Assembly (NCBI GenBank): GCA_026018925.1
Contig: JAKSZU010000007.1
Location: forward strand, 92,582,328 to 92,646,327
DNA: 64,000 nt
From: Tupaia tana
Lineage: Eukaryota; Chordata; Mammalia; Scandentia; Tupaiidae
Reading direction: 5' to 3'
Shown one piece after another: positions 43,501 through 51,204 of the stretch. The notes beneath the pieces are model-generated. The model saw only the letters and a list, made by a program, of their open reading frames with translations, had not been told where the DNA came from and did not search any database. Position numbers and translations under genes: made by a program. Every line of letters starts with the position of its first letter. Position 1 is the stretch's first letter.

Positions 43501-46466
43501 GGGCTCGGGGTGCCCTGGGACGGGCCCAAGTGGCCTCTATTACCCCCACACATACGCAGGCCACCGCTGGAGCAGCCAGCCGCAGGACCAGACCCAGAGG
43601 AAGGAGTGGGTGTGGCCTAGACCACATCAGGCTGGGAAAGGCCCCTTGCAGAAGCAGCTGGTGCACCAGGCTGGGTGCCCATCACAGCCCCACAGCTGGC
43701 CCTTATCAGGGTGGAGCTGGGCATCCGCCCAGGCCCAGGGGACTTCCTGGCTCGGTGCCACACCCCAGGGAGGTGCCCACATTGGAAAGCAGTGCAAACA
43801 CCCCCACCCCCACGCGTGGGCTTCAGCTCCAGGGACAAGAGCCCTCCCAGGTAGACTCCATTTGCCATTCTTTCTTTGCTGAGAGCAGCAGACAATGAAT
43901 CCTCCCCAGTGTCTTAAGGACAAGCAGTTGAGGTCCCCTTACCCCCCCCCCCCCCCCCCCCCCCCGTTCCCGCCAAGCTTGGGAAACACCTGCTGGGGAA
44001 ATCAAACCACAGGCCCATCTGCTCCCCGCCACCTCCCCCACCACCCGGTCCGGAAAGGGCCTGCCTCCTGATTAGGGCTGGGCAGGGGCAGGCCTGGGGC
44101 ACTGGGGCACCAGGGCGCAGGTCAGAGACCCAGGCTCCAACCTCCAGCGCCTTCACAGGACTCGAGGAATGCTCTGCATCTAGGAGCCTCAGGTTCCTGT
44201 GTGTACAGGGAGCAGAAAACACCTGCCTGGAGGGGCTGTTTATGGTAAAGGTTCAAGGCAACCTGCGGAAAGTCCTCCCCCAGCTCAGTACAAAGCAGAT
44301 ATTCAGGAAGTGGTAAGTCCCTTCCCGAAAATCCAATCTTGCCCTCTGTCTTGACACATCTTCCTGGGGGTCATTAAACCCGTTTCCTTCCTCCTCCATC
44401 CCCTTGACACCGCTGCCCTGGCTGGGACAGGGGGGCCTATTTTAACACTTGGCGGTGAGGTCATGCCTGGCAGGGCTGAGACATTCAACCGCTGCAGAGC
44501 ACAGCTGGGCTGGCAGGTGTAGGGGTGGTGACAGCTCTTCCTGCTCCCCTGACTCTTGCCTTCTCCAGGAAGTCTTCTTGGACTGATTTGAAGAGCCCTA
44601 TTCCTTGATTTGAAGAGCCTGGATTTAATGCCCCTCTCCTCCACTCCTACCCAGACCTGGACATGACCCAAACACGTTCCTACTTATTCCTCTGGAAATC
44701 TGTCTTGCCAATGCCTTTTATACCCTCCTAACCGGTGGAATCGTGGACTGTAGGAATCTAGCCCTATCCTGTCACCGAAGAAAAACCTGATCACTTGCTG
44801 AGATCTCGTACATGCCCTGGCCAAGCCCCAACCTTCACCACCTCACACCCCCCCCAGCTCGGCTAATCCCCATTTGACCACTGAAGCCACGACCTCCTCA
44901 GTCCTGACCGAGTCTGCCCATCCCAGAGTTGTCATCTGTCCTTGCAAGGGACAGCAAGAGCAGGGAGAGGAGCAGACGGTCAGGCTCAGTTCTACCTGAA
45001 GCAGAGGTGGAGCCTCGGAGTCCCAGCGCCCCCTCCCGCACCAGAACGTACCAGGAAAACCTACTACCTGCAGGGCAGGAAGACTGAGGGAGGACCTGGA
45101 ACTGAACACCCATGCCGGGCCTGTAGTACGCACGACAGTCCTACATCAGTGCTGGCCACTGCTCTTGGCAGGCAAGAAACAGACTCAGAGAGGTTAAGCT
45201 TCATGCTCAAGGTCACACAGAGCAGAGCCAGGGTTTGAACCCAGCTCTGTCTGACTCCAAAGCCATGTACGAGGCTGCCTCAGCTCTGTGCCCTACTGGC
45301 TGGAATTTGGTCCAATGCTGGGCTCTGCCACCTGCCCCCATCACACACACACCAGCCCCTGCCCTTTCCTCACTCTCCCTCACCCTAATCTTGCACTGCC
45401 AGAGACCCTAAGCAGCAAAGTGTCCCCCACCGCAGGACACCTCCCCGACGCCTTTGGACACTGCCCAGAGGAAAGTTGGCCTGCAATGGGCTGCCCCTGC
45501 AGCACAGAGCTGGCAGTCACCACAGGAGGGGCCGGGCACAGGCCTGAGGCAGACCAACCTGGGCTCACACGGAGGCATCGCCCCTGGCCAGGTGGGCCAG
45601 GAAGTCCGTTGACCTCTGGAGCCTGTAAACGGTTACAGTCCTCTGCCGAGGGTTCAGCCAGTCAGTGAGGCAACACGCTCGGCCACGGCACTCAAGCACT
45701 GGAGCAGCCAGCACGGAACAGCCAGCAGCGGGGTGGAAAGACAGCGACGGAGAGCAAAGGGTGGGGACACACACAGCGGCCGGCTGGCTCCCATCCGGAC
45801 CTTTTCAGGCTGCCCTTTTGCCTGGACCTCCAGGGCCTGGTTGGGCATGATGCCCACCCAACCAACCCCAGTTCCTTACTCAGGCAGCCCCAGAAATGCA
45901 GAGCCAGAGATCCCCAGGTACAACCCCTCACAAGCAGCAAGATGAGAAAACTAGGCTCAGAGAAGAGGAAGTGGTTTGCCAAGGTCACAGAGTGGAGCCT
46001 GAGCCCTCAGTGAGACAATGGGGTAGAGGCGAACGGGAGCAGCTGAGCCTTGCTTCCAGGTCCCAGCTCCCACCTGCTGGCTGGGCAACTGGAGCGCACT
46101 GCCTCACCTCTCTGAGCCCACATTTCCTCATCTGACCTGCGGGAGAGCTGTTGCTAAAATGCTTCTTTTCTTTTCTGGCTCTCAGAAGGAATTTTAAAAA
46201 TACAAACTAAAAGGAAAGGAGGACCAGCCAGTGGCATGGTGGTAAAGGCAGCTGGATCTCACGTGGCTAACTACATGGTTCGAGTCCCAGACCCGGCAGC
46301 TTGAAAAAAACACCAGGCACATGTGCATGCCTGCCCAGATCCCGAGAGCAGAATGGGAGAGAAGGGAAAGCAGTGTGGCTATCCCCTCTAGCGGGTGATT
46401 TCTCACTTTCCCTTCCTGCCTTTCTCTCTCACACACCATCTCTAGTAAAAGCATACACCCTATCCA

Positions 46467-46502
<36 letters not shown>

Positions 46503-48874
46503 GAAGGAGAACTGTGCAGAATCCCACCCTCACAGTGCCTGCAAGGCTGAATCAGGATAAAGCTCTGCCTGGCCAGAGAGGGACTCCACAAGATGGCCTC
46601 TGAGCCCTGTCCAAGGGTGGTGGAAAGCAGCCGGACAGGGAAGCCTGGGAGCTGGCCTGCACGCTCCCTCGGGCTTGACTGCCATCCCTGGGCCGTGCCT
46701 GGGGTCCATGTAACAGCAGCTCCCAGCGAATCTTGCTCACCCTGCACTTTGCAGCCTGGCCACAAAGGGCCACACCCCGGGTTGGGTTTGGAGCTGTTCC
46801 AGGTCACACCCTCATGAAATGAGTAAGCAGGGGCAGGCCTGCCCCCCGGGCTGAGGGCCACGAGCATTTGGGGACCACCGGCAGAAGAGGCTCTGGGCCT
46901 GGCTGTCCTTTAGGGTGGTCTGAGGCAACGAGGCACCCCCACCTCTTGGCATGTGACTTCGGCAAGGGACTTCACTCTCTGCTCAGTCTCCTCGTCCCTC
47001 CTCCCGGGCATCTTGACCAAGATGATGACTGTGAAGAGTGCCATGCAGTGCCTGGCACATGAGAGGCACAGAGTAAAAGAGGGCCATTCTTGCTAAGATC
47101 ACTGAGCCCCTCTGGGAGGAGGTGCAGACAGATGCACGCAGGCTCCTCTGGGAGTGTTCAAAGCAGTTCAAAACCACAGCTGTTACTGAAGCTCCATGTC
47201 TGAGAGCAGCTGGCCAGAGGAGGGCCTGGCCCTCCACCCAGCCCCCTTCCCCAGGGACACCAGCTAAATCAGGCCCTACGGAGGAAAGTCAAGGCTGCAC
47301 AGAGCAGAGACTCCTGATCACCTGGCTGCAGGTGACCTGGGACAGGTCACATCCCCTGAGCCTCAGTTTCCCCCTGTAACAAAGAAGCTGTAGAAATGTT
47401 TTAGGCTGTAACAGGCTGAACGCAAGGCCTGTTACCCTCTGTTGCTTGACCTGCACAATGGGGGTGATAATATTCCTGCCTCCTGCCCTCCTAGCTGGAA
47501 AGTGTGCCGAAGAGGCTCTGGGAAGGTTAAAGGCTCGAGTGCGGTCCCAGACCACTCCAACAGCACTGGGGCAGGGCTCTGCTTGTAGCCAAGATGGCCA
47601 GGGGTCTGTACTTGCTGACAGGCCCGGTCTGGCCAGATGCCCCGGGGCGGGGGGAGGGTGTTAATCCCTCTTCCCGAACTGATATATTGCACCCACCACT
47701 AAGCCGCCCTACCTCACCTCCACCTTCCCTCCCTGCAGCCCGCTTCCAACACCCAGGACCTGGCGCTGAAAGGGAACCGGCATGTGCCAGATCCACAGCT
47801 ACTCCATACACACATACATTTTTCAAGAAGAGGCTGAGGCTGAGACTGGGGCCAAGGCTTGTCCAGGGACATGTGGTGAAGCAGTAGCAGAGCCAGGGCC
47901 AGAAACCAGGCTCCCCAGCCACCCTGCTCCCACGTGCCAGGGCCTTTCCCACCCCACCCCCACCCTAAGCTTGTCTGGATCCAGGAATTCCACTCCACGA
48001 ACACACCCTGTGCCAAGGTAGGCAGGCAGCCTGGTGCCACCACACTTTGGGCCCTCTCTGGCAACAGGCCCAAGGACTTAAGGAACAGCTAATGGGAACA
48101 GAACCCAGGGGGCTGCCCTCAGGGGGCTTCTGCTCCAGGCTGTCTGGGGGAGGCCCTGGGACAGGCTCTGGAAGGAGCTGACTGGCTGGACAGTTTGGAG
48201 TCTGTTCAACCCAGACTGACCTGAGAGTCCCACCAGAGCTATCCCCCTTTTTCAAAGTCCCCAACACACCCCCAGGCCAGCCTTTGTGCCTGGGCAGTTG
48301 CAGGTACCAGCGCTGATTTCTGCACCGGGAAGGAATGAATGAATGTTGGCATGCCGGCTGCTGGACTTGCCCAAGGTCACACAGTGCTCTGGGTAGTGGG
48401 CCGGGTCTCTAGACTCCCGATCTACTGCTCATTCCACTCCACTCCAGCAGATGAGGTTACTTCACCCCAAATCTGAAAATAAAGGGGGTCTTCTCACTTC
48501 TCTGACAGCCCATCTCCCCCTGCTGGAAAGTTGACCTGTTTCACTCACACTGGGTCTCAAGCGCCCCTCCTCCTTTCCCACACCCTGAAAAGCAGAGAGG
48601 GAATTGCGGGGGTTTCCATTACCGGCAGCCGGCCTGCCGGCACGCATCGCACAACTTGGCCCTCTGGTCCGTGGGGGGTGGCGTCGAGGCAGGTGCCGGG
48701 CGCTGCAGCGGGAGGCACAGTCTGCGGGTACAGCGGGGTGTAGTAGGTGCTGGTGGCTGGGCAGAGCTGGGGACTGCTAAGGCTGGGCGGCCACAGTTCG
48801 GTGGGGCTCATGGCAAGCACCCCTTTCGGGGGAGGCCCAGCCGCTGGAACCAGGGCCCGGGGCCCTTGCAGCAT
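28313..48874 (-). CDS. E2F2: E2F2, transcription factor E2F2 (complete coding region, 7 exons)
   Basis: Coding exons on the minus strand: 48623-48874, 43164-43269, 39994-40213, 39156-39314, 35035-35149, 32766-32958, 28313-28584. They join in frame to 438 residues (human 437, from memory). E2F2 pairs with a DP partner, binds TTTSSCGC sites and drives S-phase genes; RB-family proteins repress it. Visible domains: a KRKLDL cyclin-binding (RxL) motif at about 86-91; a winged-helix DNA-binding domain at about 128-195 with RRIYDITN at 167-174 and the [10 protein letters not shown] helix; a leucine-zipper/coiled-coil dimerisation region at about 200-250; a marked box at about 250-340; a Ser/Pro-rich linker; and a C-terminal transactivation/pocket-protein motif at about 411-428 ([18 protein letters not shown]). 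E2F1 is excluded by [14 protein letters not shown] and the KKAKNNIQW ending. All splice sites are GT-AG except intron 4 (AT-AC). The start has G at -3. Confidence 0.97.
28843..29120 (+). repeat. Chimeric SINE: type E-like head on type b body
   Basis: The head GGAACCGGACAGTGGCGCAG with TGCAAAGTTGACCCACGTGG resembles the element at 58190, not the usual head. From GGCTTAAACTCACACC onward it is a normal type b body and tail. In E2F2 intron 6. Confidence 0.7.
29124..29225 (+). repeat. 3' fragment of a long tRNA-SINE
   Basis: CTCACTTTCTGTCTCTGTCT to CCTATAGCAAAAACCTCTCC plus an (AAAT)n tail repeats the end of the SINE just upstream; the body is missing. Confidence 0.75.
29280..29400 (+). repeat. 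tRNA-SINE head fragment
   Basis: GGGCCACAGTGGTGTAGGGG, GGCTTGAAAACACGCCC, then broken off at a CT-rich run. Confidence 0.65.
29408..29583 (-). repeat. Truncated long tRNA-SINE, type b
   Basis: Starts within the body (AGGAGGGATGGCCACCCAAC), inverse B box GGACTCGAACTG, ends CCATCTGTTGGTCCC. The tail is missing; it faces the preceding fragment. Confidence 0.85.
29620..29858 (+). repeat. Long tRNA-SINE, type a
   Basis: GATGCCAGCAGGTGGTATGG to AACCTATGACAAAAACTT. Confidence 0.88.
30160..30290 (+). repeat. MIR SINE
   Basis: GAGCTCTAGTCCCAGGTCTG, CTTGCTGTGTGACCGTGGGG and CTCTCTGGGCCTCAGTTAAC form a clear MIR core, in E2F2 intron 6. Confidence 0.75.
30395..30642 (+). repeat. Long tRNA-SINE, type a
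   Basis: GGGGCCAGCATGTAGTGTGG to CCCTATGGCAAAACAAAC. Confidence 0.88.
30650..31144. other. Intron 6 sequence, nothing recognised
   Basis: GC-moderate, no SINE, no splice-flanked open frame. Confidence 0.4.
31145..31270 (+). repeat. MIR SINE
   Basis: CCTCCCAGCTGGGAAACCTT, TTTCTGCCTCATTTTTCTCT and GGGATTAATGAAACCTAC follow MIR order. Truncated by the SINE at 31271. Confidence 0.55.
31271..31652 (+). repeat. Short tRNA-SINE with a type b SINE in its tail
   Basis: Head GAGCCAACAGGTGGACATGG joins directly to CCTCTCTGGTCAAATTAAAA (B box deleted). The tail continues after the nested SINE as AAATAAAGTTAAATTAAATA. Confidence 0.8.
31358..31616 (+). repeat. Long tRNA-SINE, type b, nested
   Basis: GAACAGCAATTGGCGTAATG to CCTATAGCAAAAACCTCTCC. 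AAATAG/AGATAG flank it. Confidence 0.9.
31653..31816 (+). repeat. Short tRNA-SINE
   Basis: GGGGCTGGCGGGTGGTGTGG head, TTTTATCAAATTTAAATAGA tail. Confidence 0.87.
31824..31993 (-). repeat. Short tRNA-SINE in the tail of the previous one
   Basis: AATTTGACTGGACAGAGACA core, CATCTGCCAGCC end. AAAATAATTCTT of the host tail is seen on both sides. Confidence 0.85.
32230..32605 (-). repeat. MIR SINE split by a SINE
   Basis: TACCTGTATTAACTCACTAT and CACGAGGTAGATACTACCGA before; GAGGAAATCGAGCCAAAGAG, TTGTCCAAGGTCATAGCTGC and GCTGGGATTTGAACCAGG after. Confidence 0.75.
32305..32484 (-). repeat. Old long tRNA-SINE in MIR
   Basis: TATTGTCAGAGGGTACATGG at left, GGCATGTTTTTCAAGCCACA, CCACGAGGCCAGTCC at right; internally shortened. 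Confidence 0.72.
32766..32958 (-). CDS. E2F2: E2F2 coding exon 6
   Basis: Residues 285-348 plus one base: [20 protein letters not shown] to VECTAPS. Acceptor TGCCCCCTCCAG, donor GTAGGG. The marked box ends here; the Ser/Pro-rich linker diverges from human. Confidence 0.95.
33149..33366 (-). repeat. Long tRNA-SINE, type a
   Basis: AGAGATTTTTCCCATGTGCT to CACGCCTCCAGCAGGCCCC, in E2F2 intron 5. Confidence 0.83.
33380..33510 (+). repeat. Possible old tRNA-like SINE fragment
   Basis: GAGGCCAGACGGTGGTACCG with GGTAAAGGCGACGCCC resembles a diverged head, but the B box is poor. Confidence 0.3.
33596..33812 (+). repeat. Diverged long tRNA-SINE
   Basis: CCCCACAGCACAGTGGTGAA head, perfect B box GGGTTCGAATC, then CACTGGGCCCTTGTGCGTGC and TTCTAGCAACGAAAG tail. 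The body is shortened. Confidence 0.7.
34280..34345 (-). repeat. MIR fragment
   Basis: GGGTTAAGCAACTCGTGCAA followed by GGTCACAGTTGGTCAGC. Confidence 0.5.
34484..34683 (-). repeat. Long tRNA-SINE, type b, internally deleted
   Basis: GGTTTTTGCTATAGGGCACG to CCAACTGCTGGTCC; the GTGCGTGC segment is lost (TTTGGGCCCGCATATGGGGT junction). Confidence 0.87.
35035..35149 (-). CDS. E2F2: E2F2 coding exon 5
   Basis: Completes R246 (AG+A), then [18 protein letters not shown] to LEVPDRPE at residue 284. Donor GTGAGAGG. Part of the marked-box region that contacts DP. Confidence 0.96.
35331..35542 (-). repeat. Old tRNA-SINE, type D
   Basis: TTCTTCCTTGAGAGAAAGAG at left, GATTCGAACCCAGGGCC inverse B box, GCTGTGCCACCGTTCAGCCC at right. 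In the AT-AC intron near its 3' end. Confidence 0.65.
35762..36426. repeat. 28-bp minisatellite, 24 copies
   Basis: The unit starts TGTATCTCRCAGCCTGAGCC and ends AAGGGAGC. 23.75 copies in perfect register, identical except position 9 (A or G). No spacers, so not CRISPR. Open frames across it result from a stop-free 28-bp unit. It lies in the E2F2 AT-AC intron, about 0.6 kb from the 3' splice site. Confidence 0.97.
36519..36780 (+). repeat. Long tRNA-SINE, type b
   Basis: GGATCAGCAGATAGCATAAT to CTATAGCAAAAACCTCTCC. TSD GGAAATCTAG at 36510 and GAAAATCTAG at 36785. Confidence 0.9.
36902..37132 (-). repeat. Long tRNA-SINE, type a
   Basis: TCAGCTATAGGGCACTGTGT (tail shortened) to GCCATCTCCTGACCC. 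Confidence 0.85.
37237..37650. mobile_element. Mariner-like non-autonomous element split by a SINE
   Basis: GGTGACTTCAAAAGTTTGTG and ATGAGTTTATTTTAGTGAAA on the left; CCGTGCATGATTTTTTTCAT and GCATTTTCCATAACTTTTTC on the right. Same element type as at 23228. Confidence 0.55.
37318..37602 (+). repeat. Long tRNA-SINE, type b-like
   Basis: GGGACCAGCAGATGGTGTAA to GCACCGTACAGAGTGAAG with an (ATTA)n tail. AATCCG flanks. Confidence 0.88.
37655..38150 (-). repeat. Diverged tRNA-SINE split by a type b SINE
   Basis: TTCAAGTTAGAGTGCAGGCG and GAGCATCCTCTACAGGGCCT before; TTGGTGTATTTCGGCCGACC and ACTGTGGCCACCATATAGGA after. Confidence 0.5.
37779..38034 (+). repeat. Long tRNA-SINE, type b, nested
   Basis: GGGACCAGCAAATGGTGTAA to CCTATAGCAAAAACCTCTC. 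TSD AACCTGGGTGC at 37764 and 38036. Confidence 0.92.
38208..38478 (+). repeat. Long tRNA-SINE, type b, young
   Basis: GGAACCAGCAGTTAGCATAA head, CpG-rich body (GCGCGTGTGCGTGCGTGCCC), A18 tail. GCTATGGG duplicated at 38200 and 38479. Confidence 0.93.
38484..38652 (+). repeat. Short tRNA-SINE, diverged
   Basis: GGGACCAGCAGGTGGCATGA head, tail GTGCACATACCCTGTAGCAA then AATAATAATAAAT. Confidence 0.83.
38700..38752 (+). repeat. 3' end fragment of a long tRNA-SINE
   Basis: Only the end is present: CACATGTGCACTATAGC, an A-run and CTCTCC, in a tail-like AT-rich tract. Confidence 0.6.
38818..38985 (+). repeat. Short tRNA-SINE variant
   Basis: GGGGCCAGTGGGTGGCATGG head, GGGCACACATGCCCTACAGC tail. 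It ends about 170 bp from the U12 5' splice site of intron 4. Confidence 0.87.
39156..39314 (-). CDS. E2F2: E2F2 coding exon 4
   Basis: Completes V193, then [16 protein letters not shown] to LTEDTANK, ending AG before an ATATCCT donor. Encodes the start of the dimerisation helix ([19 protein letters not shown]). Acceptor CTATTCCCAG. GGG replaces the GRG I recall in human. Confidence 0.95.
39994..40213 (-). CDS. E2F2: E2F2 coding exon 3 (DNA-binding domain)
   Basis: Residues 120-192 plus two bases: [16 protein letters not shown] to NNIQW. Acceptor CTCTCCTCAG, donor GTGAGTGC. The recognition helix residues RRIYD are intact. Confidence 0.97.
40500..40875 (-). repeat. MIR SINE split by a short SINE
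   Basis: TACTAACACATTTCATCCTC and ATCTGTTAGGTTGGTGG before; TTGTCCCCATTTTAGAGGTG and AGCAGCTTACAAGGCTGGGA after. Confidence 0.7.
40622..40801 (-). repeat. Short tRNA-SINE variant in MIR
   Basis: TTTGTTACAGGGCACACACA, GACTCAAACCATGG, GCCACCTGCTGGCC. Confidence 0.87.
40889..41069 (+). repeat. Short tRNA-SINE
   Basis: GGGACCAGCAGGTGGTGTGG head, GGTCAAATTAAAATAAATGA tail. TSD AATCCACAAAGTTC at 40873 and AATCCATAAAGTTT at 41070. Confidence 0.9.
41075..41690. other. E2F2 intron 2, nothing recognised
   Basis: Unique sequence without SINEs or an exon-like frame. Confidence 0.4.
41699..41941 (-). repeat. Long tRNA-SINE, type a
   Basis: AGTTTTGCTCTAGGGTGCAT to GCCACCAGCTGGTCCC. Confidence 0.87.
42343..42552 (+). 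repeat. Short tRNA-SINE
   Basis: GGGGCCAGCAGGAGGCATGG head, 60-bp CT tract, GGTCAAATTTAAATAAATAA tail. AAAGGTCAGATT at 42332 and AAAGTTCAGATT at 42555. Confidence 0.9.
42589..42826 (-). repeat. Long tRNA-SINE, type a
   Basis: GTTTTTGTCATAGGACACAT to CCACCTGCTGGCCCC. AACTATGTAAA and AACTATGGAAA flank it. Confidence 0.9.
42920..43090 (+). repeat. MIR SINE
   Basis: CCAGCGATGTGACCTTGGGC, CTCTCTGAGTCTCAGCGGGC and AAACGGGAATGACC. It ends about 75 bp from exon 2. Confidence 0.65.
43164..43269 (-). CDS. E2F2: E2F2 coding exon 2
   Basis: Residues 85-119 plus one base, [13 protein letters not shown] to LPSPK. Acceptor CTCTCTTCAAG, donor GTAAGC. It holds the cyclin-binding RxL motif. The reading frame is not obvious from ATG-initiated frames because no ATG lies in it. 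Confidence 0.95.
43270..46215. other. E2F2 intron 1, SINE-free 3' half
   Basis: Nearly 3 kb with no lineage SINE. Old MIR pieces are visible near 45165-45260 (AGAGAGGTTAAGCTTCATGC, GGTTTGAACCCAGCTC), 45940-46000 and 46090-46150. Confidence 0.6.
43942..43975 (+). repeat. 34-bp poly(C) homopolymer
   Basis: Uninterrupted C run; it would appear as G34 in the E2F2 pre-mRNA (intron 1). Confidence 0.9.
46220..46500 (+). repeat. Long tRNA-SINE, type a
   Basis: AGGACCAGCCAGTGGCATGG to ACCCTATCCAAAAACTT with a 30-bp A-tail. GGAAAGGAGG and GGAAGGAGA flank. The only lineage SINE in intron 1. Confidence 0.9.
46935..47080 (+). repeat. MIR SINE
   Basis: CTTGGCATGTGACTTCGGCA, CTCTGCTCAGTCTCCTCGTC and CAGTGCCTGGCACATGAGAG in order. 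Confidence 0.65.
47310..47530 (+). repeat. MIR-like segments
   Basis: GTGACCTGGGACAGGTCACA with CCTGAGCCTCAGTTTCCCC, then CACAATGGGGGTGATAATAT. Confidence 0.6.
48350..48430 (-). repeat. MIR fragment
   Basis: GACTTGCCCAAGGTCACACA followed by GTGCTCTGGG, in E2F2 intron 1 about 200 bp from the exon 1 donor. Confidence 0.5.
48623..48874 (-). CDS. E2F2: E2F2 coding exon 1
   Basis: 84 codons from [12 protein letters not shown] to PAGRLP, then donor GTAATGG. It includes [10 protein letters not shown] and the [17 protein letters not shown] stretch, both conserved in E2F2. Phase 0 exit. Confidence 0.96.
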
Positions 48875-49335
48875 GGCGAGTGCAGCGCCCCCTCCCGAAC
48901 CTGGCCTGGCGCGTCCGCGGCACCTGCGGGCTCTGGAGCCTGCAGAGGCTCACTCGGCCCGCGGCATGGCTCGGAGGCCGGGGAAAGCCACCAATGGACG
49001 CCTGCGGGGCACGGCCGGACCCTCCCCTCCTGGCCCGCGGCCGAGCCGAACAGTGCTTGGAGATCGCCGCTTGGAGATCGCCGGCGGCTCCGGCAGCAGA
49101 GCCAGGGACTGCTCCGCGGAGAGCTCCCGAGGTGGTGGAAGCCCCGCACCCCTGAAGGCCTCGGTGCCTGGGGTCCGGCCTGCTCTGGGCAAGGTCTCAG
49201 GTGCCTGCGGACTCAGTGGAGACGCGAAGCGCTCGGACCGGGAAGGGCGCCCCAACTGGACCGACTCCCTCTCTGCTCGCTCTCTAGAGCCGGAGCTTTT
49301 CTCTGCCTCTTTTTTTTTCCTCTTTTTTTTTTTTA

Positions 49336-49343
49336 GCGCCAAA
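49336..49343 (-). promoter_or_regulatory. E2F binding site TTTGGCGC
   Basis: Perfect TTTSSCGC match on the minus strand, 462 bp upstream of the E2F2 ATG. Fits the known E2F autoregulation of E2F2. Confidence 0.6.
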
Positions 49344-49350
49344 CTGCGTA

Positions 49351-49358
49351 CCGCGAAA
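49351..49358 (-). promoter_or_regulatory. E2F-like site TTTCGCGG
   Basis: Lies 7 bp from the TTTGGCGC site. A third, weaker TTTTCCGC word is at 49371-49378, so three sit in about 43 bp. Confidence 0.5.
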
Positions 49359-49839
49359 TTCGGATCTCCCGCGGAAAATGCTTCACTTCGGTTGGCTGCT
49401 GCAACACGTAAGAGCTCCACCCCCCGGAAAATACTTGTCTTAGAGGCGGTGATTGCTACACGAGCTTTGTGACTTAAAGGGGCCGCCACATCTGTTGTCG
49501 CCTGGCGCCTGCCAGGGCTAGCAACTCAGGAAACTGAAACAGAGGGTGGTTCCGACACCCACAGTGCAGAGGCGCCCAGAACAGCGCAGAGGCAGAGCGA
49601 GCTGGGAAATGCGCCCAGATTCCCTGTGGAGAAAAAAATTGGGGAACAGAACCTTGACTTGAGCTTAGACCCAGCAGTGCCTTCCCCAGGCCACAGGGCT
49701 TTTTGTTAGTTTGCATGTTGCTTAGCTGGATAAATGCATTTATATACTTTATCCCGCTAAAATGAGAGCCAGGAACCTGCTCCTTTTCCTGGCAGGGGCC
49801 AAGAATCCCAACATTTATACCCCTGCATAGGGAAAATGA

Positions 49840-50040
49840 ACATCTATTTAGCACCTGCAGTATGCCAAACACTACGCTAGATCTTTACAGGTGTTATTTA
49901 ATTTATTCCAGCGTGCTAGGGAGAATGATCTTCACAGTATAGATGGAGAGGCTGAAAGGCTGAGGAACTTGCCCAAGGTCATACAGAGAGATATGCTGAT
50001 TTGAGAACTGGCAGTGAATCTGGGACAGTCCAGCTCCAGA
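49840..50040 (-). repeat. MIR SINE
   Basis: ATTTAGCACCTGCAGTATGC, TCTTTACAGGTGTTATTTAA, GAACTTGCCCAAGGTCATAC: a nearly full-length antisense MIR. Confidence 0.8.
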
Positions 50041-50489
50041 GCTCCCATTTGCCCCAGTAAAGGCTTCCTCTCCCACTTCCCAAAGTGGTGCCCTACCCCT
50101 TGCGGCACTTGGGGGTGGGGGTCCAGAGTGCAGAGCTGTCCTGTTCACGCCTGCATTCCCCGGGACCCAACATTCAGCACGTAGTGAATGTCTCCAGCTT
50201 TCTTCTAAACAATCCTTTCACCGGAGCTGCCTCCGTCATTCCAATACCTGCATTGCTGACGACCGCTTGCCATCCTCATCTCTCCAGCTTAGAGAGGCTT
50301 GGAGAAGTGACCTTGGGTAGTAAGTGGCAGAGCTGCTAGAAGCTGCTGCTGGAGCCCAGGGCTGTGGATGCCTGCTCAGAACTGTGATTTTTATGCAGGT
50401 CTGAGCCTTGGCGTTCAAAACTTCCCAGAGTCAGTCCCCAGCTTAGTACCTCAGATCATGGAGGACAAGATGGTGATAGATAGTTCAGG

Positions 50490-50665
50490 TTTTGTCAGCG
50501 CTGGCAGCTCTGCCACGTTATGAGCTGTGTGACCCTAGGCGAGTTTCATAAGCTCTCTGAGCCTTGCTTTTCTCATTCCTGATATAGTACTTACTTGGTC
50601 GGCTCACGGGGAGATCCCATGAGATTACGCGTGTAAGCCTCTGAACGGAACCTGGCTCCTCAGCC
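50490..50665 (+). repeat. MIR SINE
   Basis: GAGCTGTGTGACCCTAGGCG, AGCTCTCTGAGCCTTGCTTT and GAGATCCCATGAGATTACGC. Confidence 0.75.
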
Positions 50666-51033
50666 TGAAGAAATGGGCAGCTGCTTCGTATTTCTGACCT
50701 TATCTCCAGTGCACAGACCCCTGCAGTCTGCCTATCTCACTAGTCCTTCAAGGGCCAGCTGAAACCTAACCTCCAGGTAGCCTTCCCTGCCTGTCTCCCT
50801 TCTGTAGACCAGCATCGTGCCTCTCGTCCTCTTCGGACCGTTGGTGTGTTCTACCTCAACAAACACCGCTTTGTTTTCATGCCTGTTTATCAGTTAGGTT
50901 CTCAGTTCCCTGAAGGGCTGAGATTGGATGTGTATTTGAATATCCCTTAGCTTGGTACGCAGAAGCTGGAAAATAAGTATTGATTATGATTCGCTCATCT
51001 GCTCAGCAAAAGGTAGTGGAAGTTTGTGAGATC
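50666..51033. other. Intergenic, mostly unrecognised
   Basis: A possible MIR/L2 3' piece near 50750 (GGGCCAGCTGAAACCTAACC). Otherwise nothing clear. Confidence 0.4.
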
Positions 51034-51187
51034 TGGGGCCGGTAGGTGGCATGGTGGTTAAAGTGAACTCCCACATGGTTGACTGTGGTTCGAGTCCCAG
51101 ACCTAGCAGCTTGCTTTCTCACTTTCCCTCTCTCTCTGGTCAAGTTAAAGTAACAATAGTAACAGTAATTAATAAAAATAAACAAGT
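51034..51187 (+). repeat. Short tRNA-SINE
   Basis: GGGGCCGGTAGGTGGCATGG head, GGTCAAGTTAAAGTAACAAT tail. Confidence 0.88.
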
Positions 51188-51204
51188 GACAATTATTATT
51201 ATTT

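Larger units (their letters stand above)
48875..49480 (-). promoter_or_regulatory. E2F2: E2F2 5'UTR/promoter CpG-rich region
   Basis: CpG-dense, SINE-free sequence upstream of the ATG, with E2F-type sites clustered 462-500 bp upstream and an A-rich run (minus strand) just downstream of them at about 49310-49334. No TATA box is evident. Transcription start not determinable. Confidence 0.7.

Noticed and set aside
48656..49472. 226- and 241-residue plus-strand open frames opposite E2F2 exon 1 and promoter
   Set aside because: High-GC by-product antisense to a confirmed exon and CpG island. No recognisable domain.
48950..49489. 179-residue minus-strand frame upstream of the E2F2 ATG
   Set aside because: It spans the E2F sites and the A-rich run, so it lies largely in promoter DNA. 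Not a credible uORF without a mapped transcription start.
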